DNA of 64,000 bases from Rhizobium leucaenae USDA 9039 (GCF_000426285.1 NZ_AUFB01000007.1:1-64000); one strand, 5' to 3'; positions 47,103 to 55,671 are shown, counted from the first letter of the stretch. The notes: generated from the letters alone by a model not told the origin. A program made the numbers and translations.

Positions 47103-47804
47103 ATGTCTGACGAAGAAATCATTCTCTCGGAACTTTCAGACGAGGAACTTGTGCAGCAGATGCACGACGACCTTTATGACGGACTGAAGGAGGAAATCGA
47201 GGAAGCGACCAATATCCTCCTCGAACGCGGCTGGGCACCTTATGACGTTCTGACCCAAGCGCTTGTCGAAGGCATGCGTATCGTCGGCATCGACTTCCGC
47301 GACGGCATTCTCTTCGTTCCGGAAGTTTTGCTTTCCGCAAATGCGATGAAGGCCGGCATGTTTATCCTGCGGCCGCTGCTGGCGCAGACCGGTGCGCCGA
47401 AGCTCGGCAAGATGGTGATCGGCACCGTCAAGGGCGACATTCACGACATCGGCAAGAATCTCGTCGGCATGATGATGGAAGGCGCCGGTTTCGACGTCAT
47501 CGACCTCGGCATCAATAACCCGGTCGAAAATTATCTGGACGCCATCGAGCGCGAACAGCCGGATATTCTCGGCATGTCGGCGCTGCTGACGACCACCATG
47601 CCCTACATGAAGGTCGTCATCGACACGCTCAAGGAAAAGGGCATGCGGGACGATTATGTCGTCCTCGTCGGCGGCGCGCCGTTGAACGAAGAGTTCGGCA
47701 AAGCGGTCGGTGCGGATGCTTACTGCCGCGACGCGGCCGTCGCCGTCGAAACCGCCAAGGACTTTATGAAGCGCAAGCACAATAGCCACGCTGCCAGCGC
47801 CTGA
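47103..47804 (+). CDS. Corrinoid (B12-binding) protein of the methyltransferase system
   Basis: The product is 233 residues. A helical cap domain (about 1-95) is followed by the Rossmann-like B12-binding domain with the His-on motif GDIHDIG at 111-117 (Asp112, His114, Gly117), the SAL serine and VLVGGAPL. It accepts a methyl on cobalt(I) from the MttB-type enzyme and hands it to the tetrahydrofolate methyltransferase. The start at 47103 has a GGAG site; an ATG at 47094 would add three residues. Confidence 0.93.
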   Translation: MSDEEIILSELSDEELVQQMHDDLYDGLKEEIEEATNILLERGWAPYDVLTQALVEGMRIVGIDFRDGILFVPEVLLSANAMKAGMFILRPLLAQTGAPKLGKMVIGTVKGDIHDIGKNLVGMMMEGAGFDVIDLGINNPVENYLDAIEREQPDILGMSALLTTTMPYMKVVIDTLKEKGMRDDYVVLVGGAPLNEEFGKAVGADAYCRDAAVAVETAKDFMKRKHNSHAASA

Positions 47805-47870
47805 TCACGACAAATGCCAAGGCGGCGGCATCCAAAGGGTTGCCGCCGGTCGATCGGCATCCCAGATCAG

Positions 47871-48029
47871 TTATTGGGCCGCCTTCTTGACCTTGTGACC
47901 GGCATCCTGGGTCGCGTTAACGGCATTGGCGGTGTCTTTGCCCGCGCCGCGAATTGTGTTGGCGCATGAACCGAGTACCATAAGGACTGCGCAGGCGGCG
48001 GCGATTTTGCTGAGTGTCGGTGTGGTCAT
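47871..48029 (-). CDS. Entericidin-like small lipoprotein
   Basis: The product is 52 residues with a lipoprotein signal (IAAACAVLMVLGSC, lipobox LGSC) and the short entericidin body ANTIRGAGKDTANAVNATQD, HKVKKAAQ. Entericidins are small outer-envelope lipoproteins linked to stationary phase and osmotic stress. The start at 48029 has a GAGAAGG ribosome site. It lies on the opposite strand between the corrinoid-protein and DUF1638 genes and overlaps neither. Confidence 0.82.
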   Translation of the reverse strand: MTTPTLSKIAAACAVLMVLGSCANTIRGAGKDTANAVNATQDAGHKVKKAAQ

Positions 48030-48049
48030 GATCGGAAGCCTTCTCGGAA

Positions 48050-48688
48050 ATGGAAATTGATCGACAAAAGGCGGAGACAACAACTCCGCGAGATAAACGT
48101 GCAATCGCGCAAAAGGTTCATGTGATCGCGTGCGGCGCAATCGCGCGCGAAATACTGGCGATCGCCAGAATCAACAATCTCGAGCACATCGACCTGCACT
48201 GTCTTCCGGCGATCTATCATTCCTATCCCCAGAAGATCGCACCTGCCCTCAAAGAGGCAATCGCGGATGCCCGCTCGCGCGGCTTTGAGAAGATTTTCAT
48301 CGGCTATGCCGATTGCGGCACCGGCGGCGATATCGACAGAATTTGCGAGCAGGAGGGCATTGAGCGCCTCTCCGGCCCGCACTGCTATTCCTTCTTCAGC
48401 GGCAACGACGCCTTTGCCGCTCGCGAGGATGACGTCACCTCGTTTTTCCTTACCGATTTTCTGGCTCGTCAGTTCGAAGCCTTCGTCGTCGTTCCACTCG
48501 GCCTTGACCGGCATCCCGAACTGAAGGAAATGTATTTCGGCAATTATCGCAAGATCGTCTATCTCTCCCAGGAAGAGGATCCGGCGCTGCAGGAAAAGGC
48601 AAAAGCGGCAGCAGCCTATCTCGGCCTTGACTACGAATACCGGTTCACCGGCTATGGCGATCTCGCCCGCGAATTGCTGGCCGTCTGA
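48050..48688 (+). CDS. DUF1638-family protein of the corrinoid methyltransferase cluster
   Basis: The product is 212 residues. DUF1638 features are VHVIACGAIAREILAI at the start, the middle GYADCGTGGDIDRICEQEGIERL, and SGPHCYSFFSG with conserved Cys and His. DUF1638 genes frequently accompany corrinoid methyltransferases in bacteria and archaea. Cys and His at conserved places suggest metal or corrinoid contact, but no activity is known to me. Confidence 0.82.
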   Translation: MEIDRQKAETTTPRDKRAIAQKVHVIACGAIAREILAIARINNLEHIDLHCLPAIYHSYPQKIAPALKEAIADARSRGFEKIFIGYADCGTGGDIDRICEQEGIERLSGPHCYSFFSGNDAFAAREDDVTSFFLTDFLARQFEAFVVVPLGLDRHPELKEMYFGNYRKIVYLSQEEDPALQEKAKAAAAYLGLDYEYRFTGYGDLARELLAV

Positions 48689-48788
48689 TTACGACATTGC
48701 CCTTAAGACTGCCCACTTGCGGCGGTAACCGGACCCAGCCATGCTGGCCATGTTGAAAGCCTCGAATCCCAGCGAAAAACAAGACGAT

Positions 48789-48804
48789 GTCACTTAAGAG
48801 TGAC
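48789..48804. promoter_or_regulatory. Inverted repeat upstream of the MTHFR operon
   Basis: GTCACT (48789-48794) and AGTGAC (48799-48804) form a perfect 6-base inverted repeat around TAAG, 125 bases upstream of the first gene. The right arm is part of the 10-base sequence shared with the MttB/corrinoid promoter region. Confidence 0.4.
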
Positions 48805-48928
48805 TAGCGGTGGCAATTGTGGGGACGCTTTCGACACCGCGTCGTTTTTTGGCATGGGTCGCGTCGTCTCAAGCGCAGTCCCAGGATCGGCGGACGTGCC
48901 ATTCTTGTTCAAAGAGGAGAATTTTTGC

Positions 48929-49231
48929 ATGGCGGATCGCATTGTCGTCTACTGGCGGGACATCCCTGCCCAAGTCATCATCAAGAAAGGACGGCAAACA
49001 GCCAAACGTGAATTGTCGCTGCGCTTCACGGAAGCGATCGACATGTGCGCGATGCGCACCGGCGCTGCCGAGACCGACGATTATCTGGCCGAATGGCGCA
49101 AGGCCGATCCCGTGTCGGTCTCCGACGATCTGGAGGCAGAGGCCGATAAGGCCGCAAGCGAACTCGAAGCCGCCTATGATCGCGAGCGCCTGGTAGCATT
49201 GGTGAAGGCCGGAGGCCGTGACAATGGGTGA
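48929..49231 (+). CDS. Small 'virulence factor'-family protein of the methyltransferase cluster
   Basis: The product is 100 residues. The opening RIVVYWRDIPAQVIIKKGRQ and the helix RELSLRFTEAIDMCAMRTG match a small domain family labelled 'virulence factor', found beside methylenetetrahydrofolate reductase genes in Alphaproteobacteria. The acidic C-terminal helix is extended. The start has an AGAGGAGA ribosome site. It overlaps the next gene by 8 bases. The name is historical; a structural or assembly role in one-carbon metabolism is more likely, but that is inference. Confidence 0.75.
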   Translation: MADRIVVYWRDIPAQVIIKKGRQTAKRELSLRFTEAIDMCAMRTGAAETDDYLAEWRKADPVSVSDDLEAEADKAASELEAAYDRERLVALVKAGGRDNG

Positions 49232-49802
49232 TGCTGTTCAAAAACCGGGCAACGCCGCAGCGGGGGCCAAGGCCGCCAGCGGCGCCTATACGCCATCGGG
49301 TGTTTCGCCAAACCGCCGCGCCCGCCGCAAATACACTGTCCGTCTCTGGGCTGTGCGCCACTCGCGTTTCCTCGAGTGGTTTTATCACCGCTTTGCCGAC
49401 ACCTTCCTCCTGCTGCATCCGCTCTGGAAGTCGATCGGCTATGCGCGCGTCGAGCGGCCGATCACCTTTGTCGAGCGCAATGTGAAGGGCTTTCTCTTCG
49501 ATTGTCGTATGTGCGGCCAGTGCGCCCTTTCGTCGACCGGCATGTCCTGCCCGATGAACTGTCCGAAACAGTTGCGCAACGGCCCCTGCGGCGGCGTGCG
49601 CGCCAACGGCAATTGTGAAGTCGAGCCCGACATGCCGTGCGTTTGGGTGCAGGCCTGGAAAGGCTCGCGCAACATGACCGGTGGCGACGCGATCTTGAAC
49701 GTGCAGAAACCAGTGAACCAATCGCTGCGTGAAACGTCTTCCTGGCTGCGCGTGACGGCGGAAGCCGCGGCGGCACGCGAAGCGACGAAGAAGGAAGCCT
49801 GA
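49224..49802 (+). CDS. Methylenetetrahydrofolate reductase C-terminal (Cys-rich) domain protein
   Basis: The product is 192 residues. A basic N-terminus (residues 1-40) is followed by the MTHFR-C zinc/iron-sulfur type region with Cys94, 97, 100, 109, 113 and 122 (CRMCGQCALSSTG, CPMNCP, GPCGGVR). In acetogens and related bacteria this domain partners MetF and helps electron transfer. A GGAGG site supports the start at 49224. The separate coding of this domain from the MTHFR catalytic subunit next door is typical of this operon type. Confidence 0.85.
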   Translation: MGDAVQKPGNAAAGAKAASGAYTPSGVSPNRRARRKYTVRLWAVRHSRFLEWFYHRFADTFLLLHPLWKSIGYARVERPITFVERNVKGFLFDCRMCGQCALSSTGMSCPMNCPKQLRNGPCGGVRANGNCEVEPDMPCVWVQAWKGSRNMTGGDAILNVQKPVNQSLRETSSWLRVTAEAAAAREATKKEA

Positions 49803-49805
49803 TCG

Positions 49806-50912
49806 ATGGCGCATATCGATGAAAATCCGCTTGGCGCGCATCTGCCGCTCGATCCCCTGCCCGGCCACTCTTCGCTCGGGCGGTTGGAGCGCGTGCTGCG
49901 CCGCGGCGAATTTGCCGTCACGGCAGAGCTGAACCCGCCCGACAGCGCCAATGCGGAAGATGTCTACGAGCGCGCCGCCATATTCGATGGCTGGGTGGAT
50001 GGCATCAATGCTGTCGATGCCTCCGGCGCCAATTGCCATATGTCGTCGGTCGGCATCTGCGCGCTGCTGACGCGCATGGGCTATGCCCCCATCATGCAGA
50101 TCGCGTGCCGCGACAAGAACCGCATCGCCATCCAGGGTGACGTGCTGGGCGCTGCCGCCATGGGCGTCTGCAACATCATGTGCCTGACCGGCGATGGCGT
50201 CCAGGCCGGGGACCAGCCGGGCGCCAAGCCGGTTTTCGACCTCGACTGCATGTCGCTGCTCGAAACCGTGCGGATCATGCGCGACAACGCCAAGTTCCTT
50301 TCCGGCCGCAAGTTGACGTCACCGCCGAAAGTCTTTCTTGGCGCCGCCATCAACCCTTTTGCGCCGCCCTACGACTTCAGGCCGTATCGCCTGGCGAAGA
50401 AGATTGAAGCCGGCGCGCAGTTCGTCCAGAGCCAATACTGCTACGACGTGCCGATGTTCCGCGAATATATGAAGAAGGTCCGGGACCTCGGCCTGCAGGA
50501 GAAATGCTTCATCATGGTCGGTGTCGGACCGCTGGCTTCCGCCAAAACCGCGCGCTGGATGCGCTCGAACGTGCCGGGCGTGCATATTCCGGACGCGGTG
50601 ATCAAGCGCATCGAAGGTGCTCAGGATCAGAAGAAGGAAGGCAAACAGCTCTGCATCGACATCATCAACGAGGTGAAGGAGATCGAGGGCGTTTCCGGCA
50701 TCCATGTCATGGCCTATCGCCAGGAAGAATATGTCGCCGAGATGGTGCACGATTCGGGTGTGTTGAAAGGTCGCCAGCCGTGGAAGCACGAATCGAGCCG
50801 TACCGACGCGCTGGTCGCCGAGCGGCTGGAGCATATCCGTGGCGGCATGGAGGAAAATCAACAGCAAATGGCCGAAGCCGCCGCCCATCATCCGCCGCAC
50901 CTGGCGCATTGA
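49806..50912 (+). CDS. Methylenetetrahydrofolate reductase (MetF-like)
   Basis: The product is 368 residues with a TIM-barrel MTHFR pattern: FAVTAELNPPDSANAEDVYERA at the start, MQIACRDKNRIAIQGDVLGAAAMGV, GAQFVQSQYCYDV and the closing MVGVGPLAS. It interconverts methyl- and methylene-tetrahydrofolate with FAD. Beside a corrinoid methyltransferase it probably runs in the oxidative direction, turning methyl-THF from demethylation into methylene-THF for C1 oxidation or biosynthesis. It starts 3 bases after the MTHFR-C gene. Confidence 0.9.
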   Translation: MAHIDENPLGAHLPLDPLPGHSSLGRLERVLRRGEFAVTAELNPPDSANAEDVYERAAIFDGWVDGINAVDASGANCHMSSVGICALLTRMGYAPIMQIACRDKNRIAIQGDVLGAAAMGVCNIMCLTGDGVQAGDQPGAKPVFDLDCMSLLETVRIMRDNAKFLSGRKLTSPPKVFLGAAINPFAPPYDFRPYRLAKKIEAGAQFVQSQYCYDVPMFREYMKKVRDLGLQEKCFIMVGVGPLASAKTARWMRSNVPGVHIPDAVIKRIEGAQDQKKEGKQLCIDIINEVKEIEGVSGIHVMAYRQEEYVAEMVHDSGVLKGRQPWKHESSRTDALVAERLEHIRGGMEENQQQMAEAAAHHPPHLAH

Positions 50913-51017
50913 ATTAGAATATTCTCAACAGGCCTCCGGAGGAGCCGGTCTGGCTTGTAACCCAATTCATCGCACGATAGACCACCGCTATCGGGCCAAC
51001 TGACCAGAGGATCAGAC

Positions 51018-51983
51018 ATGACGCGTACCATCGTTGCTTCAGCCACTCGCGAAATCATCATCGGTTTCGACCAACCCTTTTGCGTGATCGGCGAACGCAT
51101 CAACCCGACGGGGCGCAAGAAGCTGGCCGCCGAGATGATCGAGGGCAATTTCGAGACCGTCATCAAGGACGCGCTGGAACAGGTAGCCGCCGGTGCGACT
51201 ATGCTCGACGTCAACGCCGGCGTCACCTCTGTCAATCCGAACGAGACCGAGCCGGGCCTGCTGGTGAAGACGTTGGAAATCGTCCAGGGCCTCGTCGATG
51301 TGCCGCTATCGATCGACAGCTCGGTAACAGCCGCTATCGAGGCGGGGCTGAAGGTCGCCAAGGGCCGGCCGCTGGTCAATTCCGTGACCGGCGAAGAGGA
51401 GAAGCTCGAAGCCATCCTGCCGCTGGTGAAGAAATACGACGTGCCGGTGGTCGCCATCTCCAACGACGAGACCGGCATTTCCATGGACCCAGACGTGCGT
51501 TTCGCGGTCGCCAAGAAGATCGTCGAACGCGCCATGGACCACGGCATCAAGCCGCATGATATCGTCGTCGATCCGCTCGTCATGCCGATCGGTGCGCTGG
51601 GCGACGCCGGCCGCCAGGTCTTTGCGCTGCTGCATCGCCTGCGCAACGAGCTGAAGGTCAATACCACCTGCGGCCTCTCCAACATCTCGTTCGGCCTGCC
51701 GCACCGCCATGGCATCAATGCCGGCTTCATTCCGATGGTCATCGGCGCCGGCATGACCTCGGCGATCATGAATCCCTGCCGCCCGCAGGAAATGGAAGCC
51801 GTTCGCGCCGCCAACGTGCTGAACGGTACTGACCCCAATTGCACGAACTGGATCATGACCTATCGTGACTACAAGCCCGCCGAAGGCGGCGTGGCTGCGG
51901 CTGCCACGGCTGCGCCGGCAGCGGGCGGCGGTCGCCGTGGTGGACGTGCGGCTCGCGCTGGAGCAGGCGCTACGAGGGAATAG
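51018..51983 (+). CDS. Methyltetrahydrofolate:corrinoid methyltransferase (AcsE/MtgA-like)
   Basis: The product is 321 residues of the dihydropteroate-synthase-like TIM barrel family. Folate-site blocks are FCVIGERINPTGRKKLA, GATMLDVNAGVT and PLSIDSSVTAAIEAGL, with NTTCGLSNISFGLPHR later. It transfers the methyl from methyl-Co(III) corrinoid to tetrahydrofolate. The last 35 residues (about 287-321) form a Gly/Ala/Arg-rich tail containing GGGRRGGRAARAGAG that is outside the enzyme fold. It lies 105 bases after the MTHFR gene. Confidence 0.92.
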   Translation: MTRTIVASATREIIIGFDQPFCVIGERINPTGRKKLAAEMIEGNFETVIKDALEQVAAGATMLDVNAGVTSVNPNETEPGLLVKTLEIVQGLVDVPLSIDSSVTAAIEAGLKVAKGRPLVNSVTGEEEKLEAILPLVKKYDVPVVAISNDETGISMDPDVRFAVAKKIVERAMDHGIKPHDIVVDPLVMPIGALGDAGRQVFALLHRLRNELKVNTTCGLSNISFGLPHRHGINAGFIPMVIGAGMTSAIMNPCRPQEMEAVRAANVLNGTDPNCTNWIMTYRDYKPAEGGVAAAATAAPAAGGGRRGGRAARAGAGATRE

Positions 51984-51985
51984 CG

Positions 51986-52336
51986 ATGTATCCGAGCAGC
52001 CGCCTTTCCAACGATCTTGCAACGCTGTGGCTCCAGGCGCCCATCGTCATTGCGATGCGCACGCAACAGATGTGGATGGCGGCGATGACCGGCGGTGCTT
52101 TTAATACCGCGGAATTCAACCGGATGGTCTCAGAAAAGATGATGGCTGCGGCGGAAAGCGCCGTCGCGGCCAATATAGCCATTGTCAAACAGAACGTCGT
52201 GGCGATAACGGCGATGGCAACGGGCAGCAGCACCTCATCGCGTCGCGCAGCCGATGCGATCGCCCAAGCCGCCGTCAAGCCCTACAGCAAGCGCGTCCGA
52301 TCGAACGTGCGCCGCCTCACCAGACAGAAAGGCTGA
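51986..52336 (+). CDS. Small helical protein (possibly phasin-like) of the methyltransferase operon
   Basis: The product is 116 residues, almost all predicted helix, with hydrophobic stretches (WLQAPIVIAMRTQQMWMAAM) and a basic end (KRVRSNVRRLTRQKG). I recognise no catalytic motif. Its composition is reminiscent of phasins. It starts 2 bases after the methyltetrahydrofolate methyltransferase gene and ends 3 bases before the ferredoxin-ASKHA gene, so it is strictly embedded in the operon and may be an accessory or scaffold. Function unknown. Confidence 0.7.
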   Translation: MYPSSRLSNDLATLWLQAPIVIAMRTQQMWMAAMTGGAFNTAEFNRMVSEKMMAAAESAVAANIAIVKQNVVAITAMATGSSTSSRRAADAIAQAAVKPYSKRVRSNVRRLTRQKG

Positions 52337-52339
52337 TCC

Positions 52340-54385
52340 GTGGCCCAAGCCAGCGACAGCACGAACCCCCTCGTCCTTTTCATGCCCTCCGGCAAGCGTG
52401 GCCGATTTGCAGTCGGCACTCCCGTGCTGGAAGCGGCACGGCAGCTTGGCGTCTACGTCGAAAGCGTCTGTGGCGGCCGCGCGACATGCGGACGGTGCCA
52501 AGTGTCCGTGCAGGAAGGCAATTTTGCCAAGCACAAGATCGTCTCCGCCAACGACCACCTCTCACCGATCGGCCCGAAGGAAAAGCGCTACGCCGAAGTC
52601 CGCGACTTGCCCGACGGGCGTCGCCTCTCCTGCTCGGCCTTGATCCAAGGCGATCTGGTCATCGACGTACCGCAGGATACGGTGATCAATGCGCAGGTGG
52701 TCCGCAAGGCGGCCGACGAGCGCGTCATCGCCCGCGATACGGCCGTGCATATGTGCTACGTCGAGGTCGAAGAGCCGGATATGCACAAGCCATCGGGCGA
52801 TCTCGACCGGCTGAAAGCTGCATTGGCCGCCGACTGGAAGTACGACAATCTCGAGGTCGATTTTCATATCATCCCGCAGGTCCAGTCGATCCTGCGCAAG
52901 GGCGAATGGAAGGTTACGGCCGCGATCCACAGGGATCAGGAGGGCGACCGCCCGCGCCTAGTCGCGCTTTATCCGGGCTTGAAGAATGAAGCCTACGGCA
53001 TTGCCTGCGACATCGGCTCCACGACAATCGCGATGCATCTCTCTTCGCTGCTGTCGGGCCGCACGGTGGCATCTGCCGGCGCTTCCAACCCGCAGATCCG
53101 CTTCGGCGAAGACCTGATGAGCCGCGTCTCCTACGTGATGATGAATCCGGACGGTCGCGGCGCCATGACCAACGCGGTGCGCGAAGCGCTGAACGGGCTG
53201 ATCGACAAGGTCTGCGCGGACGGCGGCGTATCGCGCCAGGATATTCTCGACGCCGTCTTCGTCGGCAATCCGATCATGCATCACCTCTTCCTCGGCATCG
53301 ATCCGACGGAACTTGGTGGCGCTCCCTTCGCGCTTGCCGTCTCTGGCGCGGTGCATTTGACGTCGGCCGAAATCGGCCTGCCGATGAATCCCGGCACCCG
53401 CGTCTACATGCTGCCCTGCATTGCCGGCCATGTCGGTGCTGATGCCGCCGCGGCGACGCTCGCCGAGGGGCCGCACCGGCAGGACGAAATGATGCTGCTG
53501 GTCGATATCGGCACCAACGCCGAAATCGTGCTTGGCAACAGCGACCGCGTCGTCGCAGCCTCCTCGCCGACCGGCCCTGCCTTCGAAGGTGCCGAGATTT
53601 CCAGCGGCCAACGCGCCGCTCCCGGCGCCATCGAGCGCGTACGTATCGATCCCGTCACACTGGAACCGCGCTATCGCGTCATCGGCATCGAGCAGTGGTC
53701 GGATGAGCCCGGCTTTGAAGAAGCCGCAGCCAAAATCGGCGTCACTGGAATCTGTGGGTCGGCCATCATCGAGGTCGTGGCCGAGATGTTCCTGACCGGC
53801 ATCATTTCCGAAGATGGCGTCGTCGACGGCAGCATGACGGCGCGCTCGCCGCGCATCCTGCAGAACGGCCGCACCTTCTCCTATCTGCTGCGCGACGGCG
53901 AACCGCGCATTACGGTGACGCAGAATGATATCCGCGCCATTCAGCTCGCCAAGGCCGCGCTTTATGCCGGCGTCAAGCTGCTGATGGACAAGCAGGGCAT
54001 AACCCATGTCGACCGCATCGGCCTTGCCGGCGCCTTCGGCACCTTCATCGATCCGAAATATGCGATGGTGCTGGGTCTGATCCCGGACTGCGCCCTCGAC
54101 AAGGTAAAGGCGGTCGGCAATGCCGCCGGCACCGGCGCGCGCATGGCCCTCCTCAACCGCGGCCACCGCCGCGAAATCGAGGAAACGGTGAGCAAAATCG
54201 AGAAGATAGAGACGGCGCTTGAATCAAAGTTTCAGGAGCATTTCGTCTATGCCATGGCGCTGCCGAACAAGGTCGATGCCTTCCCGGAACTGTCGAAGGT
54301 GGTGACATTGCCCGAGCGCAAGCAGCCTGCCGATGATGCCGACGGTGAGGGCGGCGGCCGCCGACGTCGCCGCAGCCGCGAGTAA
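52340..54385 (+). CDS. Ferredoxin-ASKHA corrinoid-protein reactivase (RACo/RamA-like, DUF4445)
   Basis: The product is 681 residues. A plant-type [2Fe-2S] ferredoxin domain (about 10-100) has Cys44, 50, 53 and 98. A linker precedes an ASKHA ATPase region, with ACDIGSTTIAMHL near residue 218 and LVDIGTNAEIVL near 390. These proteins use ATP to reduce corrinoid that has slipped to inactive Co(II). The start is a GTG at 52340 with an AAAGG ribosome site. The C-terminus ends in GEGGGRRRRRSRE, a Gly/Arg-rich tail outside the fold. Confidence 0.92.
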   Translation: MAQASDSTNPLVLFMPSGKRGRFAVGTPVLEAARQLGVYVESVCGGRATCGRCQVSVQEGNFAKHKIVSANDHLSPIGPKEKRYAEVRDLPDGRRLSCSALIQGDLVIDVPQDTVINAQVVRKAADERVIARDTAVHMCYVEVEEPDMHKPSGDLDRLKAALAADWKYDNLEVDFHIIPQVQSILRKGEWKVTAAIHRDQEGDRPRLVALYPGLKNEAYGIACDIGSTTIAMHLSSLLSGRTVASAGASNPQIRFGEDLMSRVSYVMMNPDGRGAMTNAVREALNGLIDKVCADGGVSRQDILDAVFVGNPIMHHLFLGIDPTELGGAPFALAVSGAVHLTSAEIGLPMNPGTRVYMLPCIAGHVGADAAAATLAEGPHRQDEMMLLVDIGTNAEIVLGNSDRVVAASSPTGPAFEGAEISSGQRAAPGAIERVRIDPVTLEPRYRVIGIEQWSDEPGFEEAAAKIGVTGICGSAIIEVVAEMFLTGIISEDGVVDGSMTARSPRILQNGRTFSYLLRDGEPRITVTQNDIRAIQLAKAALYAGVKLLMDKQGITHVDRIGLAGAFGTFIDPKYAMVLGLIPDCALDKVKAVGNAAGTGARMALLNRGHRREIEETVSKIEKIETALESKFQEHFVYAMALPNKVDAFPELSKVVTLPERKQPADDADGEGGGRRRRRSRE

Positions 54386-54403
54386 TAGGCGAGCGCGGGC
54401 CGC

Positions 54404-55303
54404 TTACGCCGCCATTCTTCGTCCGATCTCTACGAATGCCTGCCGGATGCTATCGGCGACTGCCTTCATCGGTCCTGTCATCTGCGACGCCGTCAGCAGG
54501 CGAATGTCGAAGGATGTGAGCTCTGGCAGCCCCTCATTCGGTCCAAGGATTTCCATATCCTCCGTGACGTAGGAGCGCGGAAACGGCGCGACTGCCAGAT
54601 CCGACACGATGGCGGCGCGCTGTGCCATCGTGTGGGCGCTGAGATAGGAAACGCGGTAGGAACGCTTCTGCCGCTCGAGTTGCGCCAATGCCTCCGATCG
54701 CCAGATGCAGCCCTCTTCCCAAATCGAGATGGGAAGCGGATCGCGGCGATAGGCCGTGCCGCACTTTGCGCCGGCCCAGACCAAGCGCTCGGTATAGATC
54801 ACCTCGCCCTCGGTTGGAAAAGGCCGCGTCGCGCAGTTGATCAGCGCCAGATCCAGCCGCTGCTCCTCGATACGCTTCTTCAACTGCAGACTCATGTCGA
54901 CAGTAACATCGACCATGATGCCCGGATAACTCTCCGAAAAACTCCTCAGAATGCTCGGCAGCAGGCGCTCGCCGATATCATCGGGGGCGCCCAGCCGCAC
55001 GACGCCGCTGAGCTCGGGCATGATGAAGCGCGACACGGCCTCATTGGAAAGGGCCAGGATGTTGCGCGCATAGGAGAGCAGCATTTCGCCATGCTGCGTC
55101 AGGCTGACAGAGCGCGCATCGCGCAGGAACAACGTCACGCCGAGCTGCTCTTCCAGCTTCTTGATCTGCATGGAGACAGCGGACGGCGTGCGAAAAACCG
55201 CATCGGCAGCGGTCGAAAAATTGCCGGTTTCAGCGATGGCGACGAAGGTGCGCAGAACTTCATTGTCGAGCAGCGGTATGGGCCGGCGGAGCGGTACGGT
55301 CAT
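54404..55303 (-). CDS. LysR-family transcriptional regulator
   Basis: The product is 299 residues from the Met at 55303, which has an AAGGA ribosome site. A winged helix-turn-helix (about 15-65: LRTFVAIAETGNFSTAADAVFRTPSAVSMQIKKLEEQLG in sections) is followed by a periplasmic-binding-type effector domain. It ends convergent to the ferredoxin-ASKHA gene 19 bases away. It could control that operon, but the effector is unknown and its own divergent side faces only small genes. Confidence 0.88.
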   Translation of the reverse strand: MTVPLRRPIPLLDNEVLRTFVAIAETGNFSTAADAVFRTPSAVSMQIKKLEEQLGVTLFLRDARSVSLTQHGEMLLSYARNILALSNEAVSRFIMPELSGVVRLGAPDDIGERLLPSILRSFSESYPGIMVDVTVDMSLQLKKRIEEQRLDLALINCATRPFPTEGEVIYTERLVWAGAKCGTAYRRDPLPISIWEEGCIWRSEALAQLERQKRSYRVSYLSAHTMAQRAAIVSDLAVAPFPRSYVTEDMEILGPNEGLPELTSFDIRLLTASQMTGPMKAVADSIRQAFVEIGRRMAA

Positions 55304-55425
55304 AACGTCATCCTTCAATTTTTCTGATTTTAAACACCATATCATTTCATTTGTCTGAATGTCAACGAAGCACCATATTGGGCTCTAACGAAATTGATTG
55401 AGACAGTCGAAAGGAGCAACGAACC

Positions 55426-55671
55426 ATGGCTGGCGCAGCACTTCGCGAGGCATCTCGCTTGTTCAACCTCATACGCGCCCGTGAAATTCAGCGCACCGCG
55501 CAGCACACGCTCGACGATATCGCAACGCATTTCCCGGCGCATCTCATCGACGACGTCAATGCCCGCGGGCTGCCGCCGGATCGGGTGCTCTCGGCACTCG
55601 AACGGAAGGCCGCCAACCCGCGATCGTTCAAGAATGCTAATGGCAGCTATAAGATCTATTCGTTTGATTGA
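55426..55671 (+). CDS. Small conserved-looking hypothetical protein
   Basis: The product is 81 residues, mostly helical (EASRLFNLIRAREIQRTAQH, then a PPDRVLSALERKAANPRS segment). An AGGAGC ribosome site is seen before the ATG. I cannot assign a family. It lies next to a DUF1127 gene and divergent from LysR. It is probably real because codon use is normal. Confidence 0.6.
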   Translation: MAGAALREASRLFNLIRAREIQRTAQHTLDDIATHFPAHLIDDVNARGLPPDRVLSALERKAANPRSFKNANGSYKIYSFD

